NCBI RefSeq assembly: GCF_029688845.1
Contig: NZ_JARUKW010000002.1
Span: forward strand, 310,001-374,000
From: Natronococcus sp. A-GB1
GTDB lineage: Archaea > Halobacteriota > Halobacteria > Halobacteriales > Natrialbaceae
Direction: 5' to 3'
Length of the DNA: 64,000 nt
Part shown: in pieces, positions 44,198 through 53,004 of the stretch
How the letters are laid out: the number at the start of each line of letters is the position of its first letter
How positions within the stretch are numbered: position 1 is the stretch's first letter
Notes under the pieces: model-generated
What the model saw: the letters and a program-made list of their open reading frames with translations, nothing else
What the model was told of the DNA's origin: nothing
The model's database searches: none
Translations under genes and position numbers: made by a program

Positions 44198-45091
44198 TTA
44201 CTTGACGGCCGATTCGGCCATCCGCTGTGGAAAGCCGACGATGAGCGCGATCAGCCCGTCGGCCTCCTCGTCGTCGCGGAGGTAGGACCGAATGCGCTGA
44301 CTGACCATCTCGACGGCGACGATCAGCACGAAGACGACCAGGATCCCGGCCATCATGTTGTCGTAGGCGCGCATTCCCTGCTGAACCTCGATGACGACGC
44401 CGATGCCACCGCCGCCGAGCAGGCCGAGCGTGACGGCCTGGCGGACGTTCACCTCGAAGATGTACAGCGTCCAGGCGATGAAGGAGGTTTTGACCTGGCT
44501 CAGCATCCCGAAGCTAACCGTCTGGGACTTCGAGGCGCCGGTTGTCTCCATCGCCTCGATCGGTCCTTCCTTGATCTCCTCGAGTTCGTCGGTAAAGAGA
44601 CGGCCGAGGTTACCGATCGTGCTGACGAAGATCGCGATCGTCGAGGTGATCGCCCCGAGTCCGCTCAGCGGGATGAAGATAAAGAACCAGACCAGCGCGG
44701 GGATCGCGCGGGAGACGGCCATGATCGACCGGAAGATGAAATTAAACGGGAAGGGGGTTACCCGGCCGCTCCCGAGGACGCCCAGTGCGAGCGCGAAGGG
44801 GATCCCGAAGACGGTTCCGACGAACCCCATCGCGAGCGTGATTCCAGCCTCGAGCGGCAGGTTCTCCTCGATGAGGAACTCGAGGTCCGGGACGTAGTTG
44901 ACGATCTGGTCGGTGAAGTACGGCCACTGCTGGTAGAGGTAGCTAAAGGAGAAATCCATCAGCCGTATCGAGCCGTAGAGCGCAACGACGAACAGCACCG
45001 AGAGGAGTCCGTACATGATCCACCGGACCCGACGGGTCAGCCGGATCTCCTCTAACCGCTGTTCGATGGCGGTGTCCGCATCGGTACTCAT
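44198..45091 (-). CDS. phnE: Phosphonate/phosphite-type ABC transporter permease
   Basis: 297 residues, about six membrane segments. The EAA-type loop IKEGPIEAMETTGASKSQTV (E-A-x-x-x-x-G) contacts the ATPase PhnC; the C-terminal LLGGGGIGVVIEVQQGMRAYD is the PhnE signature. Family transports phosphonates, phosphite or related oxyanions. Translationally coupled to phnC by a four-base overlap. Last gene of the minus-strand operon phnD-phnC-phnE. No C-P lyase genes are in the window. Confidence 0.93.
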   Translation of the reverse strand: MSTDADTAIEQRLEEIRLTRRVRWIMYGLLSVLFVVALYGSIRLMDFSFSYLYQQWPYFTDQIVNYVPDLEFLIEENLPLEAGITLAMGFVGTVFGIPFALALGVLGSGRVTPFPFNFIFRSIMAVSRAIPALVWFFIFIPLSGLGAITSTIAIFVSTIGNLGRLFTDELEEIKEGPIEAMETTGASKSQTVSFGMLSQVKTSFIAWTLYIFEVNVRQAVTLGLLGGGGIGVVIEVQQGMRAYDNMMAGILVVFVLIVAVEMVSQRIRSYLRDDEEADGLIALIVGFPQRMAESAVK

Positions 45092-45855
45092 TGGGTCGCC
45101 TCCCGCTTGTCGTCGCCGGTCGACAGGAACTCTTCCATGTCGATCCCGCCGTACAGCTCGTCGATCACGTCGAGGGTCAGTTCGTCACCGTAGCCGTCGA
45201 AGACCAGCTTTCCGTCCGCAAGCCCGATGAACCGCTGTCCGAACTGTCGAGCGAGGTTGACCTGGTGGAGACTGATCATTGCGGTCAGGCCGCGCTGTTC
45301 GGCCGCGGAACGGAGATACCCCATGACCGTCTGTGCACTGCCGGGATCGAGACTCGCGACCGGTTCGTCGGCGAGCAGGATATCCGACTCCTGAACGAGT
45401 GCCCTGGCGATGCCGACCCGCTGTTGTTGGCCACCGCTCATGCGACCGGCTCGCTGCTCGGCCTCGTCGAGCAGTCCGACCGTCTCGAGCGCCTCGAGTG
45501 CTTTGATCTTGTCCTCGCGGTCGTTAAATCGGAGCACGCTCTCCAGGTAATCGGCCCGGCTCAGCGCGCCGGTGAGCGCGTTCGAGTATGCACTCATTCC
45601 CTCGATGACGTTGTGCTGCTGGAAGACCATCGAGACGTCGTTTCTGTGGGACGTGACCGGTTCGTCCTGGACGTACACTGCGCCTTCGGTCGGCGCGGCG
45701 AGTCCGTTGATACACCTGAGAAGCGTCGACTTTCCCGACCCCGAGATGCCGAGGACGACGACGAACTCCCCCTCTTCGATCTCGAACGAGACGTCGTCGA
45801 GAGCGACCGTCTCCCCGTACCGTTTTGTGAGGTTTTCTACTCGAATAGCGGACAT
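45088..45855 (-). CDS. phnC: Phosphonate-type ABC transporter ATP-binding protein
   Basis: 255 residues. Walker A GISGSGKST (reads VVLGISGSGKSTLLRC), signature MSGGQQQRV, Walker B ILLADEPVASLDP, and H-loop SLHQVNLARQF. The specific PhnC insertion NALTGALSRADYLESVLRFND is present. It powers uptake through PhnE. Middle gene of the phnDCE operon, 37 bases from phnD. Confidence 0.94.
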   Translation of the reverse strand: MSAIRVENLTKRYGETVALDDVSFEIEEGEFVVVLGISGSGKSTLLRCINGLAAPTEGAVYVQDEPVTSHRNDVSMVFQQHNVIEGMSAYSNALTGALSRADYLESVLRFNDREDKIKALEALETVGLLDEAEQRAGRMSGGQQQRVGIARALVQESDILLADEPVASLDPGSAQTVMGYLRSAAEQRGLTAMISLHQVNLARQFGQRFIGLADGKLVFDGYGDELTLDVIDELYGGIDMEEFLSTGDDKREATQ

Positions 45856-45892
45856 GATTAAATTTGGGTGCGGTACCTATCGTGTCTGGCCG

Positions 45893-46906
45893 CTACTCTT
45901 CCTCAAAGTCTTCGAATTCGAGTCCGAGTTCGTCGAGGACCTCGTTGACCGGTTCGTAGTCGTCCATGCTGGCTTCCTCGATGCCGGTAAACCAGAGTTC
46001 GTAGTCCTCGCCGACGTCCTCGGGGATGAGGTCCTCCTCCTCGGCCGAAAGCAGCGCCTCCTCGATGTCCTCACGGACCGGATCGTCCCACTCGCTGCGG
46101 GCCATGATCGGCGCTCGAGGCAGCGGATCCGAGACGTCGAGCAGCTGCAGTTCCTCTTCCCCGTCTTCGAGTGCCGAGCCGGCGCCGTCGTACTCCGCGG
46201 AGTGCTCGACGAACTCCTCGTACTCGTCGAACTGCTCCTGGGGTATCTGGGGCGCGGACGCGAACGCACCCGTCGCCGCAGCCGCGACCGTATCGTCGTT
46301 GACCATCTGTTCGCGGGCCGTGTCGTGGTCGCCCGCGGTCTGGATCTCGAGGTCCTCCGCATCCCCCTGCGGGAAATCACCGATATCCAGTCCCGTGTCG
46401 CTCAGCATCGTCGCCGGTGCCAGCGTTCCGCTGAACGACATCAGCGCGCCAACGGCGATCGACTCACCTTCGAGATCCTCGACGCTCTCGATGTCGCTGT
46501 CCGGCGTGGTGATGATCGTCGAAAAGTACAGCGGGCCGCCGAAGGCCGTCCGCATCCCGAGGACGTCGGCGAACCCCTCGCCGCCCGGCACCGCCGTCGG
46601 CGACGTGTCGGCCATTTCCGCCTGGTTGGCGTCGAGCGCCTCGAGGGTCTCGACGTAGCTGCCGGCACGGATGAGTTCGATCTCGGCGCCGGTCTCCTCC
46701 TCGAGGTACTCCTTCATCGGCGTGTACTCCTCGATGATGTCGGTCTGTTCCTCCGCCGGGTTCAGAATGAACCGAACGGCGTCGCCGTCGCCGTCGTCGT
46801 CGCCGTTCCCCCCGAGACAACCAGCCAGCCCCGCCAGTCCGACCCCTCCGGAGGTCGCTAGAAACGTTCGTCGTGTGCTATCGCCACAGCGTGGTGTCCG
46901 GACCAT
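45893..46906 (-). CDS. phnD: Phosphonate-type ABC transporter substrate-binding lipoprotein
   Basis: 337 residues. Twin-arginine signal with lipobox: STRRTFLATSGGVGLAGLAG followed by C, the lipidated cysteine, then an Asp/Gly-rich linker. The PhnD/TauA-type periplasmic fold follows (RFILNPAEEQTDIIEEYTPM, EAVDANQ-like EALDANQAEMADTSP, DSDIESVEDLEGESIAVG). It presents the ligand to PhnE. First gene of the operon; a TATA box (CTTTATCC, minus strand) at 46929-46936 lies 27 bases before the ATG, so the mRNA is leaderless. Confidence 0.93.
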   Translation of the reverse strand: MVRTPRCGDSTRRTFLATSGGVGLAGLAGCLGGNGDDDGDGDAVRFILNPAEEQTDIIEEYTPMKEYLEEETGAEIELIRAGSYVETLEALDANQAEMADTSPTAVPGGEGFADVLGMRTAFGGPLYFSTIITTPDSDIESVEDLEGESIAVGALMSFSGTLAPATMLSDTGLDIGDFPQGDAEDLEIQTAGDHDTAREQMVNDDTVAAAATGAFASAPQIPQEQFDEYEEFVEHSAEYDGAGSALEDGEEELQLLDVSDPLPRAPIMARSEWDDPVREDIEEALLSAEEEDLIPEDVGEDYELWFTGIEEASMDDYEPVNEVLDELGLEFEDFEEE

Positions 46907-46928
46907 ACATAGTACCGTAAGCGAATCG

Positions 46929-46936
46929 GGATAAAG
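46929..46936 (-). promoter_or_regulatory. TATA box of the phnDCE operon
   Basis: On the minus strand CTTTATCC, centred about 27 bases before the phnD ATG at 46906. The surrounding 100 bases up to 47040 are AT-rich and also carry a GATTTAATA element facing the rightward gene at 47072. Confidence 0.55.
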
Positions 46937-47071
46937 TCAATGATAGTTTCGCAGTATGGGCGGCTTCTTTTCATATTTATTGCTACAAGATCGATAAAAT
47001 CTGACGAGCGATCATCGAGCGTCCGATCGGATTTCGGTCGGATTTAATACGTGTACGGCTGACCACCAGCC

Positions 47072-47590
47072 GTGGCCCGTCCAACCCTGATCGTCTACTG
47101 TGGCTTGCCGGGCGTGGGCAAATCCGTCGCTTCGGCGTACACGGCCGACCGGCTCGAGGCCGAGCGCTACCGAAGCGATCGGGTTCGGAAGCGACTCTTT
47201 CCGGATCCCGACTACACCTCGGCCGAAACCGACGCAACCTACGCCGAGTTGCTCTCGCTCGCGCGGTCGGCTCTCGAATCCGGAACCGACGTCGTCCTCG
47301 ATGCGACGTTCCAGTCGAAACCGTACCGCGATCGAGCCGCCGAGATCGCCGGCGCGGTCGGTGCCGATTGCACGTTCGTCTACGTCGACTGCGACGTCGA
47401 CGTCGTCGAGGAGCGCATCGAGAGCCGAACCGACTGCGTCAGCGACGCCCACTTCGAACAGCACCTGCAGTTGCGAGAGACGTTCGACTCCCTCGAGTAT
47501 GAGCATGTGATGATCGACAACTCCGGGTCGCTCGAGCAGACTCACGAGCAGATCGACCGTGCGCTGCTCGCGCCGGTCGCAACGCGATAG
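47072..47590 (+). CDS. P-loop kinase-like protein (AAA_33 type)
   Basis: 172 residues with a GTG start (MARPTLIVYCGLPGVGKSV). Walker A GLPGVGKS near residue 11, then YRSDRVRKRLFPDP (adenylate-kinase-type R-x-D), VVLDATFQSKPYRDRA (D-A-T-F, a base for phosphate transfer) and FVYVDCDVDVVEERIESR. Fold is like zeta toxin, gluconate kinase or polynucleotide kinase; the substrate is unknown. TATA-like TTTAATA is about 28 bases upstream of the GTG. Precedes an HD phosphohydrolase by 70 bases. Confidence 0.85.
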   Translation: MARPTLIVYCGLPGVGKSVASAYTADRLEAERYRSDRVRKRLFPDPDYTSAETDATYAELLSLARSALESGTDVVLDATFQSKPYRDRAAEIAGAVGADCTFVYVDCDVDVVEERIESRTDCVSDAHFEQHLQLRETFDSLEYEHVMIDNSGSLEQTHEQIDRALLAPVATR

Positions 47591-47659
47591 CTCTGTGATC
47601 GGCTCGCAGCCGACGTCGAGACCACCGCGGCTAAGAGCCCGGTCCGCCGAGTGTCGGCT

Positions 47660-48835
47660 ATGACGACGATCAAGGACAGCGTCCACGACTACATCGAACT
47701 CCGCCCGGTAGCGGAGGCGTTGCTCGACACCGAGCCGATGCAGCGACTCCGCTACGTCCGGCAGCTGAGCACCGTCCAGCTCGTCTACCCCGCCGCGAAC
47801 CACACTCGCTTCGAGCACAGCCTCGGCGTCTACCACCTTGCCTCGCGGGCCGTCGACCAGCTCGAGCTCGAGGACGCCCTCGCCGATCGGCTGCGGGCCG
47901 CCGCGCTGGTCCACGACGTCGGCCACGGCCCCTTCGGCCACCAGACCGAGGCCGCTATCGAGCGCCACCTCGGGCGCCACCACGACGAGATCGGGTGGCT
48001 GCTCGCCGAGACGGAGCTCGGGACCGTCCTCGAGGAGGGAGGGATCGACCCCGACGCCGTCGCGGCGACCGTCGACGGCCGCGGCCCGCTGGGCGAACTC
48101 GTCTCCGGCGCGCTCGACGTCGATCGGATGGACTACCTCGTTCGCGACGCCCACCACACGGGCGTCCCCTACGGAACGATCGACCACGCGCGGCTGATCC
48201 GGGCGTTCCGACGCGTCGACGGCGAGCTGGCCATCGCCGACGGCAACGTCGCCAGCGCCGAGAGCGCGCTGATCGCCCGGACGCTGATGAACGCGACCGT
48301 CTACCGCCACCACGTCTCACGGATCGCCGGCGCGATGCTCGACCGGGCCAGCGAGCGCGTCCTCGCTGACGGCGTCCTCGAGCCCGAACGGTTCGCGCGA
48401 CTGACCGACGAGGAGCTGCTGGCGGCGCTCGCCGACCACGAGCCGACAGCCGACGCCGCGAGCCGCCTGCGCAACCGTCGCCTCTACAAGCGCGCGGCCT
48501 GGGTCCGGCGGGATGCCGTTCCCGAGCGCTTCGTCGGCCTCGAGTACGACCGTACCCAGGAGCTCGAGCCCGAGATCGCGAGCGTCGCCGACGTCGCTCC
48601 GTCGGCTGTCATCCTCGACAGCCCCGGGATGCCCTCGTCACCGGAGTCCAGAGCGAAGATCCTCGTCGACGGGGAACCCCTCCCGCTCGGCGATCGGTCG
48701 CCGCTGGTCGCCGGCCTCGACGCCTGTGCGCGCGAGATCTGGCGCCTCGGAGTCTACGCTCCGCCGGATCGCCTCGATGCGGTTCGCGAGGCGGCCGCCG
48801 ACGTCCTCGAACTCGAGGGCGACCCGGAACCGTAG
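47660..48835 (+). CDS. HD-domain phosphohydrolase (SAMHD1/COG1078 type)
   Basis: 391 residues. The N-terminal MTTIKDSVHDYIELRPVAEA and LLDTEPMQRLRYVRQLSTVQ start the family; metal site residues are in NHTRFEHSLGVYHLA (H), ALVHDVGHGPFGHQTE (HD, H) and DRMDYLVRDAHHTGVPYG (D). Members include dNTP triphosphohydrolases and related enzymes; specificity cannot be read here. ATG 47660 chosen; GTG nine bases earlier is less likely. It and the kinase upstream probably share a transcript. Confidence 0.88.
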   Translation: MTTIKDSVHDYIELRPVAEALLDTEPMQRLRYVRQLSTVQLVYPAANHTRFEHSLGVYHLASRAVDQLELEDALADRLRAAALVHDVGHGPFGHQTEAAIERHLGRHHDEIGWLLAETELGTVLEEGGIDPDAVAATVDGRGPLGELVSGALDVDRMDYLVRDAHHTGVPYGTIDHARLIRAFRRVDGELAIADGNVASAESALIARTLMNATVYRHHVSRIAGAMLDRASERVLADGVLEPERFARLTDEELLAALADHEPTADAASRLRNRRLYKRAAWVRRDAVPERFVGLEYDRTQELEPEIASVADVAPSAVILDSPGMPSSPESRAKILVDGEPLPLGDRSPLVAGLDACAREIWRLGVYAPPDRLDAVREAAADVLELEGDPEP

Positions 48836-48850
48836 CCATCGTTCGTCCTC

Positions 48851-49252
48851 TCAGTCGCCTGAGCCCGCCGATCCGTCCTCCTCGAGCCGCCGTTCGTACT
48901 TCTCGAACGCTTCTTCGAGTGCCTCGTCGGCGTCGATTCCGACCCCGTCGGCTAGCGCCAGCAGCGCAAATAGCGCGTCTCCGAGTTCGTCGCCGTTGAT
49001 ATCGAGCTTGTCCGGCTCGGCGCCGTAAGCGGTCGACTCGTTGGCGTCCTTGGCGAGCTCGCCGATCTCCGAGACGAGGTCGAGCAGCCTGAACTCCGGC
49101 GGTGTCTCGAGGTCGTGGTCGTCGACGAACGCCGCGACCCGTTGCTGTGAATCGTTCACACCGTATCGGACGAGCGCCGGACCGGAAAGGCGTGCCGTTT
49201 CGAACCGCTGGTGCCAGTGGCCTACGTAGCGCTCCGGAGGTTGATTGTACAC
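48851..49252 (-). CDS. MazG-like nucleotide pyrophosphohydrolase
   Basis: 133 residues. The all-alpha NTP-PPase pattern E-x-x-E...E-x-x-D is seen in LLDLVSEIGELAKDANES and DELGDALFALLALADGVG, followed by a helix EALEEAFEKYERRL. The N-terminus (MYNQPPERYVGHWHQRFET) starts at a GTG at 49252; no ATG is in frame. Members remove pyrophosphate from nucleoside triphosphates, often damaged ones. Convergent with the HD phosphohydrolase gene. Confidence 0.8.
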   Translation of the reverse strand: MYNQPPERYVGHWHQRFETARLSGPALVRYGVNDSQQRVAAFVDDHDLETPPEFRLLDLVSEIGELAKDANESTAYGAEPDKLDINGDELGDALFALLALADGVGIDADEALEEAFEKYERRLEEDGSAGSGD

Positions 49253-49342
49253 TCCTAGCAGCGTTCATGAGGGACTCGCTCCATCTACCGACCCGCTGTG
49301 CGTGCGGGAGCTGCAGCTACCGGCCGTTCGGATGATCTGCGC

Positions 49343-49465
49343 ATGAGCCTTTCAATCGCGCTCCTCGTTACTCTCTCCTGGATGGCCGTTCTGGTCCTCT
49401 ACTTCACCTTATTTTTTGGAACGGCGAAAAACAGGCTCGAACCGGAGAGCTCCTTCGATAGATAG
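49343..49465 (+). CDS. Small single-span membrane protein (40 residues)
   Basis: An ATG at 49343 starts MSLSIALLVTLSWMAVLVLYFT, one hydrophobic span of about 22 residues with a Trp, followed by a basic/polar tail (GTAKNRLEPESSFDR) and a TAG at 49463-49465. It lies in an otherwise empty 384-base gap. The hydrophobic span, intact reading frame and positive-inside tail make it credible as a gene. I cannot assign a function. Confidence 0.4.
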   Translation: MSLSIALLVTLSWMAVLVLYFTLFFGTAKNRLEPESSFDR

Positions 49466-49636
49466 AATCCGTTCGAGAGAGTGGATTGCTGACGGACCCA
49501 AATCACCAGACCGTTACTTCCGGAGCTCGAGGCGCTCGTCGACGTCCCTCGAAGCGTCCTGGATCGAAACTGATCTCCGGTCACGGTTCGTTCTCGATTA
49601 CGACGATCCGGCACTCGGATCGACTGTCCACCACGT

Positions 49637-50668
49637 ATGATGGAACTCGATATCGAGGTTGACGTCGCGCGCGTCGCGGCGGCGTTTGCGATCGCCGTCG
49701 CGTTGCTCGCCGTTCTGGCCAGCGCGTTCGGCCACGAGGACGTGCTGGTCGCGGCCTCTCGAGCGGAGCTCCCGATCTACGCGCTCGGATTTGCGGCGAT
49801 GGTCGGTTGCCTGTCGCTGCGTGGCGTGGTGTGGGACCGCGTGCTCGGCTCGGCCGGCTACGATGGTCCCTTCCCACCGATCCTGGGACTCTACCTTGCA
49901 ACGCGGTTCGCGAAGTACGTCACGCCGTACGGACAAGTCGTGGCGCCACCGGGCGTCGCCTACGCCCTCGCGCGTCGTTCGGGCGTCGAGTACGAGGAGG
50001 GACTCGCCGCGATCGTTGGCGGGATCTTCGTCAACTACCTGCCGTACTACACGTTCGGCGGCTTCGGGCTCGCGTATCTGCTCGTCGGCTGGCGGCTCAC
50101 CGGTTCCGTTCGGACGTACGCGGTGGCGTTTCTGGGAACGATCGGAGCCGTCGTGGCGGTCGCGATCGTACTCTGGCTGCGCCGAGACGGCGTCGAACGG
50201 ACGCTCCTCGCCGTCGCGGCTCCGATCCGGCGCCTCCTCGAGTCGGTCCGCCCGTCGCTCGCCCGGCCGCTCCGACCCGAGAACCTGCGGGACCGACTCG
50301 CGGGGTTCTACCGGACTCTCGACGCGATCTCCGCCGATCGCGCCACGCTGTTCGCCGCGCTCGCGCTCGGCCATCTCGCGTGGTTCCTATTTGCCCTCCC
50401 GCTGTACCTGACGGCGATGGCGGTGAGCGAGCCGATCCCGCTCGCAGTGGCGATCCTCGCGGTCGCGCTCTCGAAGGTCGGATTTCTCACCCCGACGCCG
50501 GGCGGTCTCGGCGGCGTCGAACTCACTATTGCGGGTGTACTCGCGCTCCTCGCCCCCGTCAGCGCCGCGGCCGCGTTCGCGATCGGCCTCCTCTATCGCG
50601 TCATCACCTACTGGCTGTCGGTCATCGTCGGAGCCGTCGCGGCGATCGCGCTGTCGCTGTGGTGGTAG
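49637..50668 (+). CDS. Lysylphosphatidylglycerol synthase-type membrane protein (UPF0104)
   Basis: 343 residues with seven or eight membrane segments. The family hallmarks are ALGFAAMVGCLSLRGVVWDRVL and GLYLATRFAKYVTPYGQV near the N-terminal half, and ALSKVGFLTPTPGGLGGVELTIAGV (the conserved P-G-G-L-G-x-x-E motif) near the C-terminal end. Related proteins are flippase-like membrane parts of lipid-lysyl transferases; archaeal members are probably lipid or glycan flippases. Two ATGs are adjacent (49637, 49640). Confidence 0.85.
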   Translation: MMELDIEVDVARVAAAFAIAVALLAVLASAFGHEDVLVAASRAELPIYALGFAAMVGCLSLRGVVWDRVLGSAGYDGPFPPILGLYLATRFAKYVTPYGQVVAPPGVAYALARRSGVEYEEGLAAIVGGIFVNYLPYYTFGGFGLAYLLVGWRLTGSVRTYAVAFLGTIGAVVAVAIVLWLRRDGVERTLLAVAAPIRRLLESVRPSLARPLRPENLRDRLAGFYRTLDAISADRATLFAALALGHLAWFLFALPLYLTAMAVSEPIPLAVAILAVALSKVGFLTPTPGGLGGVELTIAGVLALLAPVSAAAAFAIGLLYRVITYWLSVIVGAVAAIALSLWW

Positions 50669-50713
50669 GCGCTCCGTCGAAATACGTTTCCGCGACGGCA
50701 CGAACCTCTTCCC

Positions 50714-51319
50714 ATGAACGACGTTACCGCGGAGATCCTGCTGTTCGACGGGTTCGACGAACTCGATGCGATCGGACCCTACGAGGTCCTCGCAAACGGC
50801 GCCGAGGCCGGCGCCTCGCTCGAGACGCGGCTGGTCACGCTCGAGGGGGACACCGATGACGACGGACTCGTTACGGCGAGTCACGGTCTGCGCGTCGAAC
50901 CGGAGGATGTCCTGGGGGAGCCGGACCTGCTCGTCGTTCCCGGCGGCGGTTGGACCACCGAGGGCGGCGTCCGGGCCGTCGTTACCGACGGAGTGATCCC
51001 CGGCGCTGTCGACGAGCGGTTTGGAGCGGGTTCGACCGTCGCTTCGGTCTGTACCGGCGCGATGATCCTCGCCGAGGCGGGGCTGCTCGAGGGTCGTCCC
51101 GCGACGACTCACCAGGTGGCGATCGACGACCTCGGCGATTCGGCCGCGAACGTGGTCGAGGAACGGGTCGTCGACGACGGCGACGTGCTCACGGCGGGGG
51201 GCGTCACGGCCGGGATCGACCTGGCGCTGTGGCTGCTCGAGCGCGAGTTCGGCGCCGAAATCGCCGAGGCGGTCGAGACGGAGATGGAACACGAACGTCG
51301 GGGCGAGGTCTTCGGTTGA
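50714..51319 (+). CDS. DJ-1/PfpI-family protein
   Basis: 201 residues, flavodoxin-like fold. The nucleophile C113 sits in the elbow TVASVCTGAMILAEAG, with GGGWTTEGGVR before it and the conserved Glu (E24 in GPYEVLANG) near the start; TTHQVAID supplies a histidine. Families of this type include cysteine peptidases, glyoxalases/deglycases and transcription-regulator domains; no DNA-binding domain is present here. Start ATG 50714. Confidence 0.88.
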   Translation: MNDVTAEILLFDGFDELDAIGPYEVLANGAEAGASLETRLVTLEGDTDDDGLVTASHGLRVEPEDVLGEPDLLVVPGGGWTTEGGVRAVVTDGVIPGAVDERFGAGSTVASVCTGAMILAEAGLLEGRPATTHQVAIDDLGDSAANVVEERVVDDGDVLTAGGVTAGIDLALWLLEREFGAEIAEAVETEMEHERRGEVFG

Positions 51320-51388
51320 CAGTAGTTGGAAATCCGCTTATACAGCCTACCGGATTGGACGGTGCGGCGAGGGCAATCAGATGACAGT

Positions 51389-51700
51389 TCACTTCGATAG
51401 CCAGTTGTAGATCCTCCCGAACAGGTATCCAAGGACGAACGCATCGATAAATCCCAGAATCGTTCCCCAGACGAGATCGCCCGGTTCGTGACTGTATCCA
51501 GGGTAGAGATCCGCCAGCAACAGCCGCCAGCGCTCTCCGTATCTCGTCCCAGCTGCCAGTTCCAGGAAGGCAACCGCTGCCCCCCAGATGATTCCGGCCG
51601 AGAGACCGAGCGCACGGGGATCCACCGTCCCAGTGGTCTCCGTGGCTTCGGCTGTGGGAGAACGGCTCTGCTCTTGGGTTGAGGGCTGTGAATCGCTCAT
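51389..51700 (-). CDS. Small haloarchaeal membrane protein (holin-like)
   Basis: 103 residues. A Ser/Thr-rich soluble N-terminus of 30 residues (MSDSQPSTQEQSRSPTAEAT) precedes two membrane segments (LGLSAGIIWGAAVAFLELAAG and LVWGTILGFIDAFVLGYLFGR) and a short tail IYNWLSK. This two-span layout is annotated as bacteriophage holin in haloarchaea, but nothing phage-like surrounds it, so the name should not be taken literally. Confidence 0.6.
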   Translation of the reverse strand: MSDSQPSTQEQSRSPTAEATETTGTVDPRALGLSAGIIWGAAVAFLELAAGTRYGERWRLLLADLYPGYSHEPGDLVWGTILGFIDAFVLGYLFGRIYNWLSK

Positions 51701-52015
51701 TCCACCGGGAAATCGTCCCGCCCGACCAAAATACGGGAGGGGAGTTCCAGTCTTGTGAGAATTGATACACGGAGAGCTGGCCTACGACCGCTGTAACACT
51801 CGATACCGATCTCCCCACGGTCCTGTCAGTACTACCTTGGTATCGGTGACCTCACCCATGCCTGACGAACGGGCGAAGGTACGGACTTGATCTGCTATAC
51901 ACACGAGTTTCACTTGCCGAGTGGTAGTTTTCGTCGGCTGTCCGTGCCTCGACGGGCGACGGCGCCCGTGTGACGGCCAAACGGCTATACGTCCGTCCCC
52001 GGTAGCCCGACGTAC
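51701..52015. promoter_or_regulatory. 315-base gap with weak candidates
   Basis: GGCTATACG at about 51984-51992 is the likely TATA box of the HAD gene at 52016. On the minus strand a 25-codon ORF at 51782-51859 (ATG 51859, reads MGEVTDTKVVLTGPWGDRYR) is the only credible small ORF. The bases GATACC (51808 region) and GGTATC (51840 region) could pair as a hairpin across it. Nothing else is supported. Confidence 0.35.
51782..51859 (-). CDS. Possible 25-residue small protein
   Basis: ATG 51859 to TAG 51784-51782, MGEVTDTKVVLTGPWGDRYR and five more residues (VLQRS). It has a protein-like mix of residues and no upstream shadow, but no strong promoter: a TATA-like TGTATAG is about 36 bases upstream. 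Chance occurrence cannot be excluded. Confidence 0.2.
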   Translation of the reverse strand: MGEVTDTKVVLTGPWGDRYRVLQRS

Positions 52016-52672
52016 ATGAGTGCAGTCTTATTCGATATGGACGGCGTGCTCGTCGATTCGGAGGACTACTGGGTCGAGTTCCAGCGCGAGGAGGTCCTCC
52101 CCGTGGCCGTCCCCGACGAGGACGTCGACGTCGCCGAGGTCAGCGGGATGAACTACGCCGAGATCTACGACTACCTCGAGGGGGAGTACGGCACCTCGAT
52201 CTCCCGCGAGGAGTACCTCCAGAAGTTCAGAGAAGCGGCCGAGGAGCTGTACACCGAGCGCGTCGAACTGCTCGAGGGAACCCACGACCTGCTCGCCGAA
52301 CTCGACGAGCGGGGTGTGCCGACGGCAGTCGTCTCCTCCTCGCCACACGACTGGATCGGGATGGTCCTCGAGCGCTTCGACCTCGAGGGGGAGTTCGACG
52401 AAGTGATCAGTGCCGAGGAGATCGACGGCGACAGCAAGCCCGAACCGGACGTCTTCGAGTACGCCGCAGAGGAGGTCGGCGTCCCCGCCGACGAGTGCGT
52501 CGTCGTCGAGGACTCCGAGAACGGTATCGAGGCGGCCGACCGCGCGGGCGCGATCGTCGTCGCCTACCGGATCGGCGCCCACGGCGACATCGACTACTCG
52601 CCGGCCGATCGGACCGTCGACACGCCGGCCGAGGTTCGAGAGGCGGTCCTCGAGCTCGTCGCGGAGGCGTAG
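52016..52672 (+). CDS. HAD-superfamily hydrolase (beta-phosphoglucomutase-like)
   Basis: 218 residues. HAD motif I DMDGVLVDSE at residues 7-16 (nucleophile D7, D9), motif II in VVSSSPHDWIG, motif III K in DSKPEPDVF and motif IV EDSENGIEAADRAG. A helical cap lies between motifs I and II, as in phosphoglycolate phosphatase and beta-phosphoglucomutase. Cytosolic; substrate unknown. ATG 52016 follows a TATACG element by about 27 bases. Confidence 0.9.
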   Translation: MSAVLFDMDGVLVDSEDYWVEFQREEVLPVAVPDEDVDVAEVSGMNYAEIYDYLEGEYGTSISREEYLQKFREAAEELYTERVELLEGTHDLLAELDERGVPTAVVSSSPHDWIGMVLERFDLEGEFDEVISAEEIDGDSKPEPDVFEYAAEEVGVPADECVVVEDSENGIEAADRAGAIVVAYRIGAHGDIDYSPADRTVDTPAEVREAVLELVAEA

Positions 52673-52769
52673 CTGTCGCCTTCGGCGGGGTGCCGATCGC
52701 GTTTGCAGAAATTGGATGATCGATGATTATTCTGCCTGATTTTATAGGCGCTCGCTCGAAAGGTGCGGT

Positions 52770-53003
52770 ATGGACGATATCGACCTCGACGAACTCGCCG
52801 CATCGTTGACCCTTCGCGAGGAGAACCAGGCGATCAAGAGCTACCAGAACACGGTCGCGGTTTCCTGTCCGGCCTGTGACCTCCAGTTCGACGACCTCGT
52901 CGTCTGCAAGGAGAACCCGACGAGTCTCAATCTCTCACAGCAGCTCGACCTCTGTGTCGGCTCGGCCGACGGTCAGGCGGTCATCTTCACCCACAAAAAG
53001 TAA
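52770..53003 (+). CDS. Small conserved haloarchaeal protein with CPAC motif
   Basis: 77 residues starting MDDIDLDELAASLTLREENQ. It has CPACDLQFDDLVVC (three cysteines, one C-x-x-C) then SLNLSQQLDLCVGSADGQAV. The cysteine set could hold one zinc ion. I recall related haloarchaeal proteins named flagella cluster proteins, but no archaellum genes are here. It ends two bases from the convergent helicase gene. Confidence 0.65.
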   Translation: MDDIDLDELAASLTLREENQAIKSYQNTVAVSCPACDLQFDDLVVCKENPTSLNLSQQLDLCVGSADGQAVIFTHKK

Positions 53004-53004
53004 C

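Noticed and set aside
51389-51700. Phage or prophage based on a holin-like protein
   Set aside because: No integrase, capsid, terminase or att-like repeats are nearby; the two-span layout alone is not evidence.
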